Shown: positions 1 to 11,280 of the stretch, one piece after another
How the letters are laid out: each line of letters starts with the position of its first letter
Position numbering within the stretch: the stretch's first letter is position 1
Origin: Gnetum montanum
Lineage: Eukaryota > Streptophyta > Gnetopsida > Gnetales > Gnetaceae
Direction: 5' to 3'
DNA length: 64,000 nucleotides
Assembly: GCA_015680685.1 (NCBI GenBank)
Contig: MNCI01034697.1
Span: forward strand, 1,170,830 to 1,234,829
The notes under the pieces: generated by a model
Seen by the model: the letters and a program-made list of their open reading frames with translations, nothing else
Database searches by the model: none
What the model was told of the DNA's origin: nothing
Made by a program: the position numbers and the translations under genes

Positions 1-337
1 ACGCACGTGCTCGAAGTGGTCATACTGAGGCACCTAACTAGCCTAAGCGTGATGAGCAACTGATTCCTTGACTAGCCGTACACATCCGTAGATGCTCNGG
101 TACAAAGCTACTCGAATAAAGATCCGTTCAGTTGGGGACTCCTACTGCAGGCACATGGAAAATATTCTATCTCTGGAGTGGTCAAACTGCAAGAGTTTCC
201 CTACTTCTAGCCTAGGATGGGAAATGAGGGGAGTGCCACCTCTTATTTATAGATTTGGCGGCGGACCACGATATCGCGTATGCGATATCGCAGGGGACGA
301 TGTGATATCGCATGGGATGCGATATTGCAGCTCATCA
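1..337 (-). repeat. R1 3' LTR, partial, with collapsed N gap
   Basis: This matches the 5' LTR at 5756-6680. It begins (minus strand) with TGATGAG at 337-331 and carries the GATATCGC-type palindromes at about 262-328 and a TATA box (revcomp of CTTATTTATAG, ~242-252). The start of the LTR's far end lies off the window. A single N at 98 replaces sequence present in the other LTR. Confidence 0.9.
98..98. other. Single N standing for about 244 missing bases
   Basis: Bases before the N match up to 6214 in the 5' LTR and bases after it resume at 6459, so the N stands for roughly 6215-6458. The missing part includes the internal tandem duplication of the 5' LTR, a plausible reason for assembly failure. 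Confidence 0.8.
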
Positions 338-356
338 TACCCCCGTGACTGAATGA
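338..356 (-). other. R1 polypurine tract
   Basis: The minus strand reads CATTCAGTCACGGGGGTA directly before the LTR start TGATGAG. This is the plus-strand primer site expected immediately upstream of a 3' LTR. The preceding bases (revcomp of 357-375, containing CTCAAGGATGAGTTTT) recur before the PPT of every element in the window. Confidence 0.85.
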
Positions 357-700
357 AAACTCATCCTTGAGTTTCTTACAATAATATCGGGAAGGTATGG
401 AATTATTAAGGGGAATGGAACTAATGGGATGACATGTGAATGGATCATTATTACAAGACTTTACAAAACTGGTGTTCATGACAACAAGGGTGAACACCTT
501 ATTACAATGACATCAGGCCTTTGTTGGCAACTGAGAGAGAGAGAGATAGAAAGAAGTGTTGCTACTGCCAACGCCAAGATTGCATTTTTCATTTTCCTTC
601 GGTAAGTGCACTATCGATCTTGCTCCTTGCATAGCTGCTTCAGCGCTGCTCCATTCTGAGTGTTTGCTCTAGCTCCAGATCCAATCCGTTGTTGATTTAA

Positions 701-725
701 TCACCATCTGTACACACAACATAGT
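701..725 (-). promoter_or_regulatory. R1 splice-acceptor-like tract before ATG
   Basis: The minus strand reads GTTGTGTGTACAG followed at once by ATGGTGAT (ATG at 707-705). The equivalent position in R2, X, B, D and E has the same pattern of a T/G-rich tract ending in AG. Only a short, broken frame follows here. Confidence 0.5.
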
Positions 726-1608
726 CTTATATTAGCAAGGGTAATTGAAACATCATGTAATTGATACCTTGCTTCGGTGTAAACTCATTGGCTAGGTTGT
801 GGTATGGCTGATATGGATATGAGAATATGTGATTGATGACTACTGAAGGTGTAGGGGTTAGGAAGAAAATTAAAAAATTTGGGGCTAGGAGAAAGTCGAA
901 AAAATCAGGCCCCATACCCCCATGACTAATCGCGAACCTCCGGTAGTGTTAGAATGGAGAAAGAAAAGGAGTAAGAAAGATAGATAAAAAGAGACAACTA
1001 TGGCATCGATGAAATGGATGTCAAAATGGTAATGAACAAAATAAAATTAAGTACAAAATGTTAAGGAAAAGAATTTAACTAATGCTCTAAATAGGAATGC
1101 CAGTGGATCCTCCCCAAAGCAGGCTCATGCCCTTAATGCCCTAGCAATCCCACATTCAAAGAGTCCGTAGGCTTCGGGAATGTCATTTGGAACAAGAGTT
1201 AAAGTCTTAGCCGCAAGAATTTACCAAAAAGAAAACAATACATCAACCAAAATATATACACTAATGATACAACTAGCAATGAGGTGAATAATGGTGAGAA
1301 AGATGGAGAGAAGAGAATGGAATGGAATCCCAAGGACAAGGTGGTGTACAGCCCCTTGTGTGGTTTATGATTAATGTAACTTGGCAAGTCTCATTCCAAC
1401 TCCAGCCTCAAACCAACCACTTCCAGTGACTTCACATCAATGCATTCGGCTAAACCATCCTCTTAAATAACAAGAATGCATCTCCAAAGAGCCACCACCA
1501 TTCCGATGAAACAAAGGAGAGAATGGGAAGCGAGAAGGGCCTTAGTTAGAGGGAACACTTTTGGTTCCATAACCAGTGCTTGTAGCCCAAATGTTATTTC
1601 GTGTAAGG

Positions 1609-1680
1609 GGTGTGCTTTGAATTCTCACTTTGTTGTTGTTTTTATTTATATTTTGTGTTTTTATGCGTGAGAACCACACC
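1609..1680 (-). other. R1 conserved stem-loop
   Basis: On the minus strand the left arm is GGTGTGGTTCTCAC (1680-1667) and the right arm is GTGAGAATTCAAAGCACACC (1628-1609). TTCTCAC pairs perfectly with GTGAGAA, and GGTGTG pairs with CACACC across an asymmetric internal loop. The loop is AT-rich, about 38 nt. Homologous stems are found in R2, B and twice in D. Confidence 0.7.
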
Positions 1681-2275
1681 ATGCAAAGACTTCTTATTTT
1701 TATTGTCTCAGCTTCTGAAAGTTGGGTAACATAGGAACAATAAGAAAGCCCAGGAAGAAAATATCCAAGCACCCAAGAGAATGACCAACACAAAATCATC
1801 AAGTTCCCTTGAAGTCACACCCTTTGCAATCCTTGAGTCCTTTCTTAGTTTGAGAAATACCCAGTCACTGATTCATTAAAGTTCTTATTAAGAAGGGGAC
1901 TGTACATTTCCAAGCCAAGAGAAACCATAGAAATTGGTGGATGGATGGATGAAGTGATCTCATTGCCTGCCATATCAAAAGAAACATACCTTAGTATCAA
2001 CATTATGACGTAAAGGTAAAAAAAAAACATTAGCAATTAATATGAAAATAGTTCATACCATCATACCAAACACTTATTATGGGACAAACTTACGGGGTGG
2101 ATCACACACACACACACAAAATGGAAAAGTATAACGATGGTGTAAAAAAAAAACTAGAAAAGATAAAGAAATTTGCAAAACAAAAATTAGAAAAGTTAAA
2201 GAAATTTGTAAAACAAAAATGTGTAAGACAAAAATGTGTAAAAAAAAAATCAAAAGAACTGAGGGCCCCATATGG

Positions 2276-2491
2276 TCAGCATAAGTGGCCATCTCCCCCA
2301 TGACTGAGTTGTAAGGGAGAGATCTGAAATAATGAGCGCCTGTTCGAATTTCTAAGAAGTGCCCAACTTCTCCCAATTGATGATCTTGGATTAAGGGGTG
2401 GAAGTTGGCGACGCTCATATTCCAATGTATATATGCTTTCGTTACGGGCATGGGTTTCCTCAGTTCGTTCCATGCATATTTGGTTGCTTCT
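2276..2491 (-). pseudogene. R1 post-protease segment crossing the pol deletion junction
   Basis: The frame contains MERTEETHARNESIY and LEYERRQ, which align with the D pre-RT linker (MELTKDLMYEYVASIDELKQ). It then runs SIGRSWALLRNSN and FQISPLQLSHGGDGHLC; the latter aligns with D sequence downstream of integrase (59788-59830). The pol deletion therefore lies at about 2325-2395. R2 has the same joined sequence at 19981-20214, so the deletion predates both copies. Confidence 0.75.
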
Positions 2492-3066
2492 TCAAGTAGC
2501 TGTCAACCACGGGGTGTCTACTACTTCTTGTGTGGTTGCTACATACAGGCATCTTTGGTTCAAAGTTTCACGGGTACACCTACTACATGGAGGAGATGAG
2601 CATCCCTCCATGTCATCACCTAATGAATCATTGTATGTGATGCATGGAACTTTCCTCTTCTTGATCTTTCCACATATGTTTATCTTAGAGATTTCCAAGG
2701 AAGGACCGCGGATCCTAAGGCATGCGTCTACTGTACTAAGCCATGCCCTTCCCATTATAATTGGAAAGTCCCCTTCGTTGTTGTTAACTTCGATAACCAG
2801 AAAATCAGCTGGGCAAGACCAACCACACACGGTGGTAATAACGTCCTCCACCAAGCCCAAGGGAATGGTGATGGACTGGTCTGCTAGCTCTAGTTGAATG
2901 TTGCTCTTCTTAAGTTGGGGTAGGTTCCAGGCGTGATAGATCTCTCATGAAATTAAGTTGACTCTAGAACCTGAGTCAAGAAGAGCCCTATGTGGTTTAT
3001 TTTTGATGATTTGCAAATAGATTAAGGGACTCCCAGGATTAGTTAGCTTCCTGGGAAGGTGGCCCA
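2492..3066 (-). pseudogene. R1 retropepsin-type aspartic protease, broken
   Basis: The active-site segment LLDSGSRVNLI (around 2975-2950, minus) carries the retropepsin D-S-G triad. It is followed by SITIPLGLVEDVITTV and the flap/C-terminal signature FPIIMGRAWLS. The protein would cleave the Gag-Pol precursor inside the particle. A stop follows NLIS, where R2 also has one, so the domain is not continuous with its N-terminal half. It lies downstream of gag and would have been read as part of a Gag-Pro polyprotein. Confidence 0.8.
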
Positions 3067-3073
3067 CCTTGAT

Positions 3074-5614
3074 CTAGTCAGTTACGGTATGCGTTAACAT
3101 AACCATATGCGTTATGCTTTGTTGGACTGAAGGGTTCTCCGAAGTGTTAGATGGTGGAGGAGTGTACATGGCCTCAACTGCTTGTTGTTGCGAGAGTTTG
3201 TCTGGGATTTTGGTTCTGAAGTAAGGTCTTCTCTTTTTATAGTTGTCAGAACCAGCAGTAGGTTGGATATTTACAGCTCTCGTAGTGTGACATTGCTGCG
3301 GTTGAGGAGGAAGTTCCCCTTGCATTGTTGGAGCAAGAGGTGTTACGGGAACTACTTGTGGTGGAAGAGGTGCAGATGGATTAGGAGGATGGAACGAGTG
3401 TGAGATGTCTCCTGGAGGAGAAGGAGTCCTTCTGAAGTACTCTTGAACTTGGTAGCGATGGTTGGGGGTTGCGTGACCCATAGAGTCACTTGGAGAAATC
3501 GGCTGTTACACATAATAACCATAAGGATCGGGTTGCCGGTAATGGTATTGCTGTGTTGGCGGTGGCATCCCCCATGACTGTGGGTATTGCCACTACTGAT
3601 GCTATTTGATGGGCTATGGTGGAGTTCCACTTGGATAATACGTTAGTGGTTTGTGGAACTGCCTTGGGTTACCTTGTGGATAAGGTAACCTTCGGGGTGT
3701 TTGTCATTGATTGAGTCTTGGATTTAGCGCATACAGCCCACACTCCTACAGATGTGAGATAATGGGGCAAAATCCCTTAGGATGTTCATAGTAGCAGACC
3801 CCACATCCACTATCATCGTCTGAATCAGAATCCTTAGCCACATTGGAGTTAGTGATTTTTCCCTTACCCTTGTTATGTGTAGGGCCTAAATCTCTCCACT
3901 TTTTCTTACCTTTGTCACTACTTTGTTCAACCTTAGACTCTTCTACAATTTTCAAGACTGTTTCAATTCTTGAATCTAAGGAATCTCACATTTGGTCTAC
4001 TTTGGCCAATACCTCGGTTGTCAATTTTTGGATTGGCAAAGTTTTTCGATTCACCAACTCATTGATTGGTGACTCATCCTCTTCATCACAAAATTTTACT
4101 CCCCTCTTTCGAAGGGAGGGATCGTGGTTGTACTCTTCTACACTTTCCCTTTTGCGTAGCTCACCTTCTTCATTTGCTACTTGCTCCAACAAGCTTTGTA
4201 CTTCATGGACTCTAAGTTGTGAGAGTCTCCCTTGGGCGTAAGTCCCAAGAGTTATCCTAGTTTCATTCCTTAGCCCATCCACGATGTGGCGAAGTGTATC
4301 CTGCTGAGCATACCCATGGCTCGGGAAACGATGTAACAATGTGTAGTAGTGGGCCATGGCAGCATCCAAGGATTCATGATGACCTTGCTTCCAGCCTTGG
4401 ATCTGCTTACGCAAATTGGACACTTTAGAGTACGTTTGATACTTTTCGTTGAACAGTTCTAGCATCGTACTCCACCTCCTGATGGTTTCCGGTTCTAAGG
4501 ACCGGTACCAGCTCTCTGCTTCTTTGGTGAGTGTCCTTGGGAACAACTTAAGTTTCTGCCACTCACTGTCTAAATTCTGCAAGGCATAGGCATCATGGAA
4601 TGCCTATAAATGATTTTGTGGATCAGCATTGTATCCCCCTTCAAATTGTGGGATATTGTTCATGTCTAATCGTTTGATCCGACTATCTTTCAAATGCCTT
4701 GTGGGAATCCTAACTGCCTCTATTATGTCAAGCATACTTTGGGTTGTGAGTAGGGGCTCATCATGATCATCTCTTTCATGATGCCTGTGATGTCTGTGTT
4801 GTTCCCTACACTCCCTACATCCTTGCCCTTGTCCTCTTTCTCGACTTTCTCGTTGAGGTCTTTCATCCTTTTTACTTTTATCCTCCCTTTTATGTTCATG
4901 GTGGCTATGCCTAGATGTGAAAGGAGAGGGTGAGTGATGTGAAGAAGGGGAAGAAGAAGGGGAACCATCGCCATGATGATGTTTCTTACCTTCTCTTCGA
5001 CTGCTATGGCCCCGATCGTTGTGACGATCAAAGTGCCTGTCCTTAGCATAAGTGGTTGTTCCCTCTATGAACAGTTGGTGTTCACGGGCATCAGAACCAG
5101 GGATATGTATCATTGATCGTAGGTTTTGATACTCATCCTCCTCACCATCGTTAGGAGGGGGAACATCCTTTGCTAAAGAACCCGTGATAAGGGGTTCTTC
5201 ATCTCCTATTTTGCTAAGGACGTGCGGGGCTTTGCCCTTTAGAAAGGTATGTTGACTCTTCTGCCTTAAGTCTCTCATACGTTGGGCATCTATGGGATAA
5301 TAATCCCTCATGTCAAAATCTTCCGCAACGTATTCAGCATATAGCTCGGTCATGCCTATCTGTGCCAAGGCATGGAAAAGCATGTGAGAGATTGATCGAT
5401 CTGGGGGTAACACAATGTTACCTTGCAAGTCTCTCCACCGCAGTTGTTCATCTTGATGGTGAATAAAAGTAAAATTAGGAATATACTCATCGGGATGAGT
5501 ATATGTCATTTTATATTGTTTAGAACTTGGCTGATTTTGGTTATGTGTTTTAAGTTGTCGACTGTCTTGTGTATGATCCTTAGGTGGTGAGTTGCTCTTA
5601 TGAGAAGAAGGCAT
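3074..5614 (-). pseudogene. R1 gag, broken by stops
   Basis: Starts at ATG 5614, 123 nt after the PBS (MPSSHKSNSPP). An N-terminal segment contains THPDEYIPNFTFI and GNIVLPPDRSI. Next comes a low-complexity Ser/His/Arg-rich stretch (~5040-4750), then the Retrotrans_gag capsid core (FEGGYNADPQ, WYRSLEPETIRRW, ELFNEKYQ, LRKQIQGWKQG, DGLRNETR). A variant zinc knuckle CGVCYYEHPKGFC (C-x2-C-x3-H-x4-C) follows, and a Pro/Gln/Tyr-rich tail. The frame from 5614 to 3986 is interrupted by a TAG at about 4601 (CAG in homologues) and by another after KVDQM (~3985); further stops follow. Gag would form the virus-like particle and package RNA. Confidence 0.88.
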
Positions 5615-5736
5615 TTTTATTGGTGTGCTATTTCACCATTAGATAAATTTTTATCTTGATTAACCCGAAGGTTCGTTAAGGCTCACAACGATGTGAGTGA
5701 TATCCCTTATGTTCAATTCAGCGTACAGACACTTAG

Positions 5737-5754
5737 TCCACGGCAACGGTGCCA
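5737..5754 (-). other. R1 primer binding site, tRNA-Asp type
   Basis: The minus strand reads TGGCACCGTTGCCGTGGA, one base inside the 5' LTR. The plant tRNA-Asp(GTC) 3' end requires TGGCGCCGTTGCCGGGG, so the site matches apart from a G-to-A at the CpG and a G-to-T. Asp priming is typical of Athila-like elements. Confidence 0.85.
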
Positions 5755-5755
5755 A

Positions 5756-6680
5756 TGATGAGTGGCGAGGTACCCCTACATTCAACCATACGAATCGAGC
5801 GTAGCACGCGTGATCCGGTCGAACTCCGTAGACTAAATGCCTAAACGCCCCATGGAACACTTGGGGCTAATCATTTGTTGTCTTCCCAGACTTACTTGTT
5901 GTTGTCAGGGTGCATGGTTAAGTAAGTCTGAGGTATATGATTTTTATGGTTTTTCTCCTATGCTAAAGGGTGAAGGGTTGAGAAAGCTAACTAACTCTAA
6001 CTAAGGACCTAAGTCTAAATTAACTAGCGTCAGCATCCATTCCCACTTACCGTACACACCCTGAACTATGCAACTGTGGCTACCAAACGCTAATCGTTAC
6101 TGGGATCACCACATGTAATGCACGTGCTCGAAGTGGTCATACTGAGGCACCTAACTAGCCTAAGCATGATGAGCAGCCGATTCCTTGACTAGTCGTATAC
6201 ATTCGTAGATGCTCGTAATCAAGTTGTACTCATCCCGCGTTCTAGGAGTTGAGGGTGAGAGAGACTAATCGCGATGAGTAGCCAATTCCTTGGTTAGCCG
6301 TACACATTCATCAATGCTCGTAACCAAGTCGTACTCATGCCGCGCTAACAACAGGTAATAAATAACATGTAATAAATAATAGGTAATAAATCCTATTCCA
6401 TGCACTACAAGGTTTATCCACAAAGCTCATCTTTATTGCTGTACATAACTTACGTTCAGGTACAAAGCTGCTCGAATAAAGATCCGTTCACTTGGGGACT
6501 CCTACTACGGGCACATGGAAAATATTCTATCTCTGGAGTGGTCAAACTGCAAGAGTTTCCCTACTTCTAGCCTAGGATGGGAAATGAGGGGAGTGCCGCC
6601 TCTTATTTATAGTTTTGGCGGAGGACCGCAATATCGCGTATGTGATATCGCAGGGGACGACGTGATATCGCGTCTCATCA
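5756..6680 (-). repeat. R1 5' LTR (925 bp)
   Basis: Bounded by TGATGAG at 5756 and CTCATCA at 6674-6680. Reading minus: a U3 with GATATCGC palindromes (~6673-6625), TATA box CTATAAATAAG (6612-6602), and polyadenylation-type AATAAAG (around 6430-6440). A ~72-bp unit occurs twice in tandem (6168-6239 and 6273-6344, offset 105 bp). The reverse complement matches both R2 LTRs across most of its length. Confidence 0.92.
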
Positions 6681-9600
6681 CTCAATATTTAAATCCTTTC
6701 TTATTTGAAAATATAACTATTAAGAGTTTAAGAATTTAAATAGAAGGAAAAATAGGAGCTTTAAGAATTCCCAAAAATAGAATAAAAGTAGATAATTAAG
6801 TGTTCATTCAAAATGGTTAAAGAGTAATTCATTCTTCGTTTTTTTTAAAAAAGTTTACAATTCAACAAAAGACTAGTTGAGATTATTTGGGGTATTTAGA
6901 TCTTAGTGGGACCAAGTAACCATATAAATTGAAGTTTCTAATGGTGTTGGTATTTAAAGTTGTTGCTAACAATATGTTAGATAGAATAGCTATTGTACAA
7001 AATTAGATTCAAGAAGGCATGATGAGGAGTAGTTGTCAAGGTGGGATGCCTTTGAGAGTTTGAGATGATGCATTTTAACTTAATATTCTTAAGGAAAAGG
7101 ACATGTAGGAGGTGGACACAACTAGTAGAAGTCTTATCATATAAGTAGAGAAATGAGGATCCCAAATTTTATATTGGCTCAAAAAAGTTCTAGTAGAGAA
7201 TGTAGTTGTGAGTAAAGTAAGACAAATGCCCAAGGTTGCTTTCTTAATTTTTCCATAGTTCATTATCATTGAAGAAGGTGAGGCTTTTCTAGTGACTTCC
7301 ACTTAACATAGGGTTTCTTCTCTATTCTTAGAGTCATACTTTTGATAGAAAAAATTGAATTAGGCTATTCAACATATGAATGACCTTGACATATTTGTTT
7401 GTTGGCTTCCATGATGCCCCACACATCTTTGTTAATGTTATATACTTTTTCGTAGAATTTTGTTATGCATTACTGGTGCCCTTCAGGTAGTCATATTTTT
7501 AACAAAATTAGCATTGCATCCATTAACTACCTTGAGTAGCATGCTAATTAGCATCACATCTAGTAGCTATCAACTTGCTTTGAGCAACATGCCCTAGTAA
7601 AGTTGAACGTGGCAATTCATCAATAGTAGGCCCTATATTCCTGTATTGTCCTCTTCCTCCCCTTAGATAAGTTAATTGATCTATCTTCCTTCCCTTTGTT
7701 TCATTTTTAGGTTTTCTAGTTTCTTATTTTATTTAGTATCAATTATGTTTTTTCTAATGGCTAATTCTCTATAATTCTCTTCAAGCTACAAGTTTGTAGT
7801 TATGTTGTGAAAGGTCTAAGAGTTGGATTTGATGCAGTTTTTACCATTAGGTTTCCCTCGATATAATTGGGTGCTTTTTTTGTTAATTATTTCGTTATTA
7901 TGTTTATTTTATAACAACTCATAAATAGTTGTAGACATGACAAGCCAAGAGATGCCTTGTTGTATGAATGCACCTTTTGGCTTTAATAATTGAATTTTGG
8001 TGAGGGTGCCTTGTATAGCCTTATGGATCTTTTTGGTGAATTACTCATAGGTAATTCATGGACATCAAAATGATTTTCCTTTGCAATGACATGTTTCTAT
8101 TTGCATATGAAGGAGGGGATGGTAGTCTATGGTAGCCCATTTTTATGTGCATATGAAGAAGGGAATGGTAGTGACATGATTTTTTCTATAATAGCTACTC
8201 CAACCTATATTGCATTTACATATAGAAAAGGTACACATCATTCAACTCTCTCAACAAAGCTAATCAACTAGGTAATATTGTCTGAATGGCTAGATTCACT
8301 TTAGGCAATGAAACATTTTCATTAGATTTACTTTAGGTAGTGGCAAATCTTCTTTGAATAGCCTTATTAGCTCTACTTTGTCCTAATAAAGATATGTGTG
8401 GGGGATGAAAAGGAAATAGAGGAAATGTATAATAGACAGCTATGACATCCAAAGACATTAGGCTGAGTTAAGATTTTAGATGAGAGGGAAGCATGGATTG
8501 CGAAAATAATAGATCCTTCATTATATCAAATATCAATATGAAATTTTTTATACATTAAGATAATTTTTAAAATAATTTTAAATGTAAAAAAATCACTTCA
8601 AAACATTCAAAAATGTAAAAATATGATAAATTTATAACTAGTTTATTATTCTATTTAGATATGTTAATTTTATTCATTAAAAATAAAAAATTCATATTTT
8701 TCAAATAGGATTGTGGTAAACCAACCATGGGTTGTGAAAATTTCTTATTTTTAGGTCAATAATAAAAGCCCATAATTGATTTATTATTTATAATTTATAA
8801 TTTTGAGGTGATCTTTAAATTATTGGAAAGCCCTTGGAAAAATCTATGAGCTTGGAAAATTTTAGGTCAATTGGAGTTCATTTGATTAGTAAAATCCATC
8901 TTAGAAAAATATATCTCAGAATTGTGTGATTTATTTAGAATAGTTTAACATGAGTCTTGGAAAAATACAATGAACTATGGTAGAAAAAAAATGACTTGAC
9001 TATGAGTTGTGGTCAATATAAATAGAAGGAAAAATTCAATTTTAACTATTACTAGTGAGCAACAAGTCATGATGAGCTCATTGTGATTTTTTGGACAAAC
9101 CACAAGTTGACCACATGTCATGGTCAAGAGAAACAAAGAAAATTGAACATGAGCTTATGAAGATTTACTAAGAAAACCACAATCTAACCATGGGTTGTGG
9201 TAAAAAATAAAAGCTTTAATTTCTTAAAATTGGTGAGTCAGATCTTGATGAAACTTAAACGTAGATGTTCATTTGAGCCTACTTAATAGTCTAGAGGATA
9301 AATTTAACATGATGACAATAGAATAAGCTTAAATTTGAATTAGTTTTTGGATATGCCTTTTCAACTTCTTGATAATGGAAATTTGAAATTATTTTAGATT
9401 TATTTGAATGGGAATTAATGTAGCTTGAACTAAAACTTGTTAACTTGAATTGAATTTGAAATATTGTTGATTTTTAATGACTTGATGAATTGATGAAGTG
9501 AGAAAAAGGGTGTTGATTATTGATGAAAAGTGTTGATGAAGTAATGATAGATGTTGTTCGATGAAGAAATAATGTTGGAGTTATTTTTAATATAAATAGG

Positions 9601-9739
9601 ATTGGAAATTGAAGAGACACGTGAGATTGGGATTATTATTTTATTACTTTTGCCCATCAATATTTTAATAAAATGGAACATAATTTAGCTTACCTATATT
9701 ATCTTAGGTGTAATAAAAAGTATAAAAAATACATAACTT
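6681..9739. other. Unannotated AT-rich flank, no gene recognised
   Basis: No long frame and no recognisable protein on either strand. Minor structure: a degenerate ~30-bp duplication near 8100 and 8146 (TGCATATGAAG..GGG.ATGGTAG), and scattered copies of an ACCATGGGTTGTGG-like word flanked by CCACAA/TTGTGG inverted pieces (8718-8738, 8990-9005, 9100-9140, 9173-9203), perhaps a decayed repeat family. Confidence 0.5.
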
Positions 9740-9934
9740 CTATCCTTCGTCATCATCATCCTAGTCTTATCCCAATAAAATGGGATCAGCTACATGAGTT
9801 CTGTTTTTTCATTCATGTCTATGAAGAGCTAGATTTTGTTTATTTGCAATTTGTTCAAATCATCTTTGATCATTTTTTCCCATGTCTTCTTTGTTCTTCT
9901 TATTGATGGCTTTCTTGGAATAGTGATGTAGCAA
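9740..9934 (-). pseudogene. LINE (RTE-type) ORF C-terminus
   Basis: Minus-strand translation gives TKKTWEKMIKDDLNKLQ and, after one frameshift, HEWKNRTHVADPILLG with a GAT-rich tail. This matches the conserved C-terminal end of plant RTE-like non-LTR retrotransposon proteins (GRPKKTW...RIHVADP). The upstream part of the same kind of ORF lies at 11281-11870, separated by the left arm of the inverted repeat, so this LINE appears to have been split. Confidence 0.75.
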
Positions 9935-9939
9935 CCTTT

Positions 9940-11170
9940 ATGTCAAAATATACTCCTAAGTTAAGGTACAATCATTAGTCTTTTAACTTAATCTATCAAT
10001 AGTTACGAATTATCATGATGGTTTAGTAAAGAGTCACAACTCCTTATGAAGGATAAAAGGACAAAAGTTCTTACCTCATAACATAAGGAACAATAATGAA
10101 AAAACAATGAAGAAGATATGAGTATGAAGAATAAAGAGAAGTTTGAAAGAGATCAATTAAGATAAAGAAGTGAAATTGGAGCAATAGCCATAATAATGTT
10201 CATAAGTCAAAAGAGTTTATGAATCATGATGACTCATAAGATTATGAAGGTGAAATGCATTATACCAAAGTAGTAGGTAGGAGCATGTAGCAATGCTAGA
10301 AGATGGTACAAAGCATATAATTCATAATGACCATTCAAGTAACCAAAAGGTTTAAGAAGTGACTCAAAGAGAATAAGTCAATATTTTAGAGACAAGTATG
10401 ATCCTTGTAGTATAGGATCCAATTTTCAAAGTAGGAAAAGAATATCTACGGTGAGCCATTCGTAATCTAATCTAGTTTCCTAAAGAGGAAGAGAAGACCA
10501 TCCAGAAGGTAATGATGGAGTAAAGATATTGACTACAAAAATGGATAGGCTACAAATGAGGTAGTAGTCCATAATAGGCTAAGTTGTGGACTGCTAAAAG
10601 AGTCCATGAGGGCCTAGCCCATATAAGACTAACCAACCAAAAAAATTCTTAGAAGACCTATCATAAGTAATAGGAAAAGATAGGTATCTTAAGGATGTAG
10701 CTAAGAAGAATATGTTATGAGGAAGTTTTTTGTAAAGCCTAGTAAACTAAGCCAAAGTGGCTTAGACACAGATGAAGAAGGAATGATAGTAAATGTAGTC
10801 CAAGTATAGAAGCTTGCAATCCATTGAGTTAGGAATCACAGTGGTAAGTATATTATAACCTTATGATGAATAAGTGAATATGAACCAAAAGAAGATGCAT
10901 TGCAAGAAAGAGCAACATCACTAAAATATAGGAAGTTCTTAGTAAGACAAAACCTAGAGATACAGTAAGCTCAAAGATGATGAAATTAGAAAAATGTAAC
11001 TTTGTTCATCATAAGAGGACTTGTAAGTAGTTGAGTTAGTGAGACTTATAATACTTAGAAATACCAAGAATTACAAAGAGTAGCTATCATTACGAAGAGA
11101 GCCATGATCTTATATTTCCATGATATTAACATTACAATGAGCTATGGAAAAGTACATCTTCCTATAAAAA
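9940..11170 (+). repeat. Inverted repeat, left arm (~1.2 kb)
   Basis: The reverse complement aligns with 12460-13645 over the whole length. Examples: the segment around 9955-10050 (CTCCTAAGTTAAGGTACAAT and onward) against 13520-13640; the 10880-10910 segment against TTGGTGATGTTGC at 12745; and 11080-11165 against 12470-12560. Divergence is substantial, perhaps 65-75% identity by eye. The strand shown is AG-rich. Translation gives only short, stop-ridden frames. The ends are approximate and no clear target duplication is seen. Confidence 0.8.
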
Positions 11171-11222
11171 ATCCAAAGATCTTGAGGCACCAATGTTGTA
11201 CTAAAAAGACAACGAAATGTCA

Positions 11223-11244
11223 ACACACACACACACACACACAC
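11223..11244. repeat. (CA)n microsatellite
   Basis: About eleven uninterrupted CA units at the inner edge of the inverted-repeat left arm, next to the LINE fragment. Confidence 0.95.
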
Positions 11245-11280
11245 AAAACAATCTAACACTTTGTTTATAGGTTCACTATC

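Larger units (their letters stand above)
338..2310 (-). other. R1 3' non-coding region between the pol deletion scar and 3' LTR
   Basis: About 2 kb without a sustained frame. In minus-strand order it contains a PPT-like copy (2310-2291), a (CA)n tract (2104-2119), a stem-loop (1680-1609), the GGGGAGGA module (1172-1101), a second PPT-like copy (930-911), a splice-acceptor-like tract before an ATG (725-705) and the 3' PPT (348-338). The same landmarks in the same order occur in R2. A stretch at 1830-1990 matches 20540-20700 (R2), 37750-37910 (B) and 60195-60350 (D). Confidence 0.75.
1..6680 (-). mobile_element. R1: pol-less Athila-like LTR retrotransposon, left end cut by window
   Basis: The element reads on the minus strand: 5' LTR 5756-6680, PBS, gag, protease, a long 3' non-coding region, PPT, then 3' LTR 1-337 running off the window. 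LTR ends are the 7-bp inverted pair TGATGAG/CTCATCA. After protease the frame passes straight into sequence that in element D lies behind integrase (FQISPLQL then GGDGH), so RT, RNase H and integrase are deleted. The LTRs look about 96% alike by eye, which makes R1 one of the youngest insertions here. It is the same family as R2. The right flank begins CTCAA (6681-6685); the matching target duplication would lie outside the window. Confidence 0.92.

Noticed and set aside
2079-2303. Lysine-rich plus-strand frame at 2079-2303
   Set aside because: Antisense of the T-rich tract after the pol scar in R1; the same tract in R2 (20230-20380) has no conserved frame.
8718-9203. Repeated CCACAA/ATGGGTTGTGG palindromic words as a CRISPR-like or satellite array
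   Set aside because: Spacing is irregular, copies are degenerate, and there is no uniform unit; the plant context excludes CRISPR.
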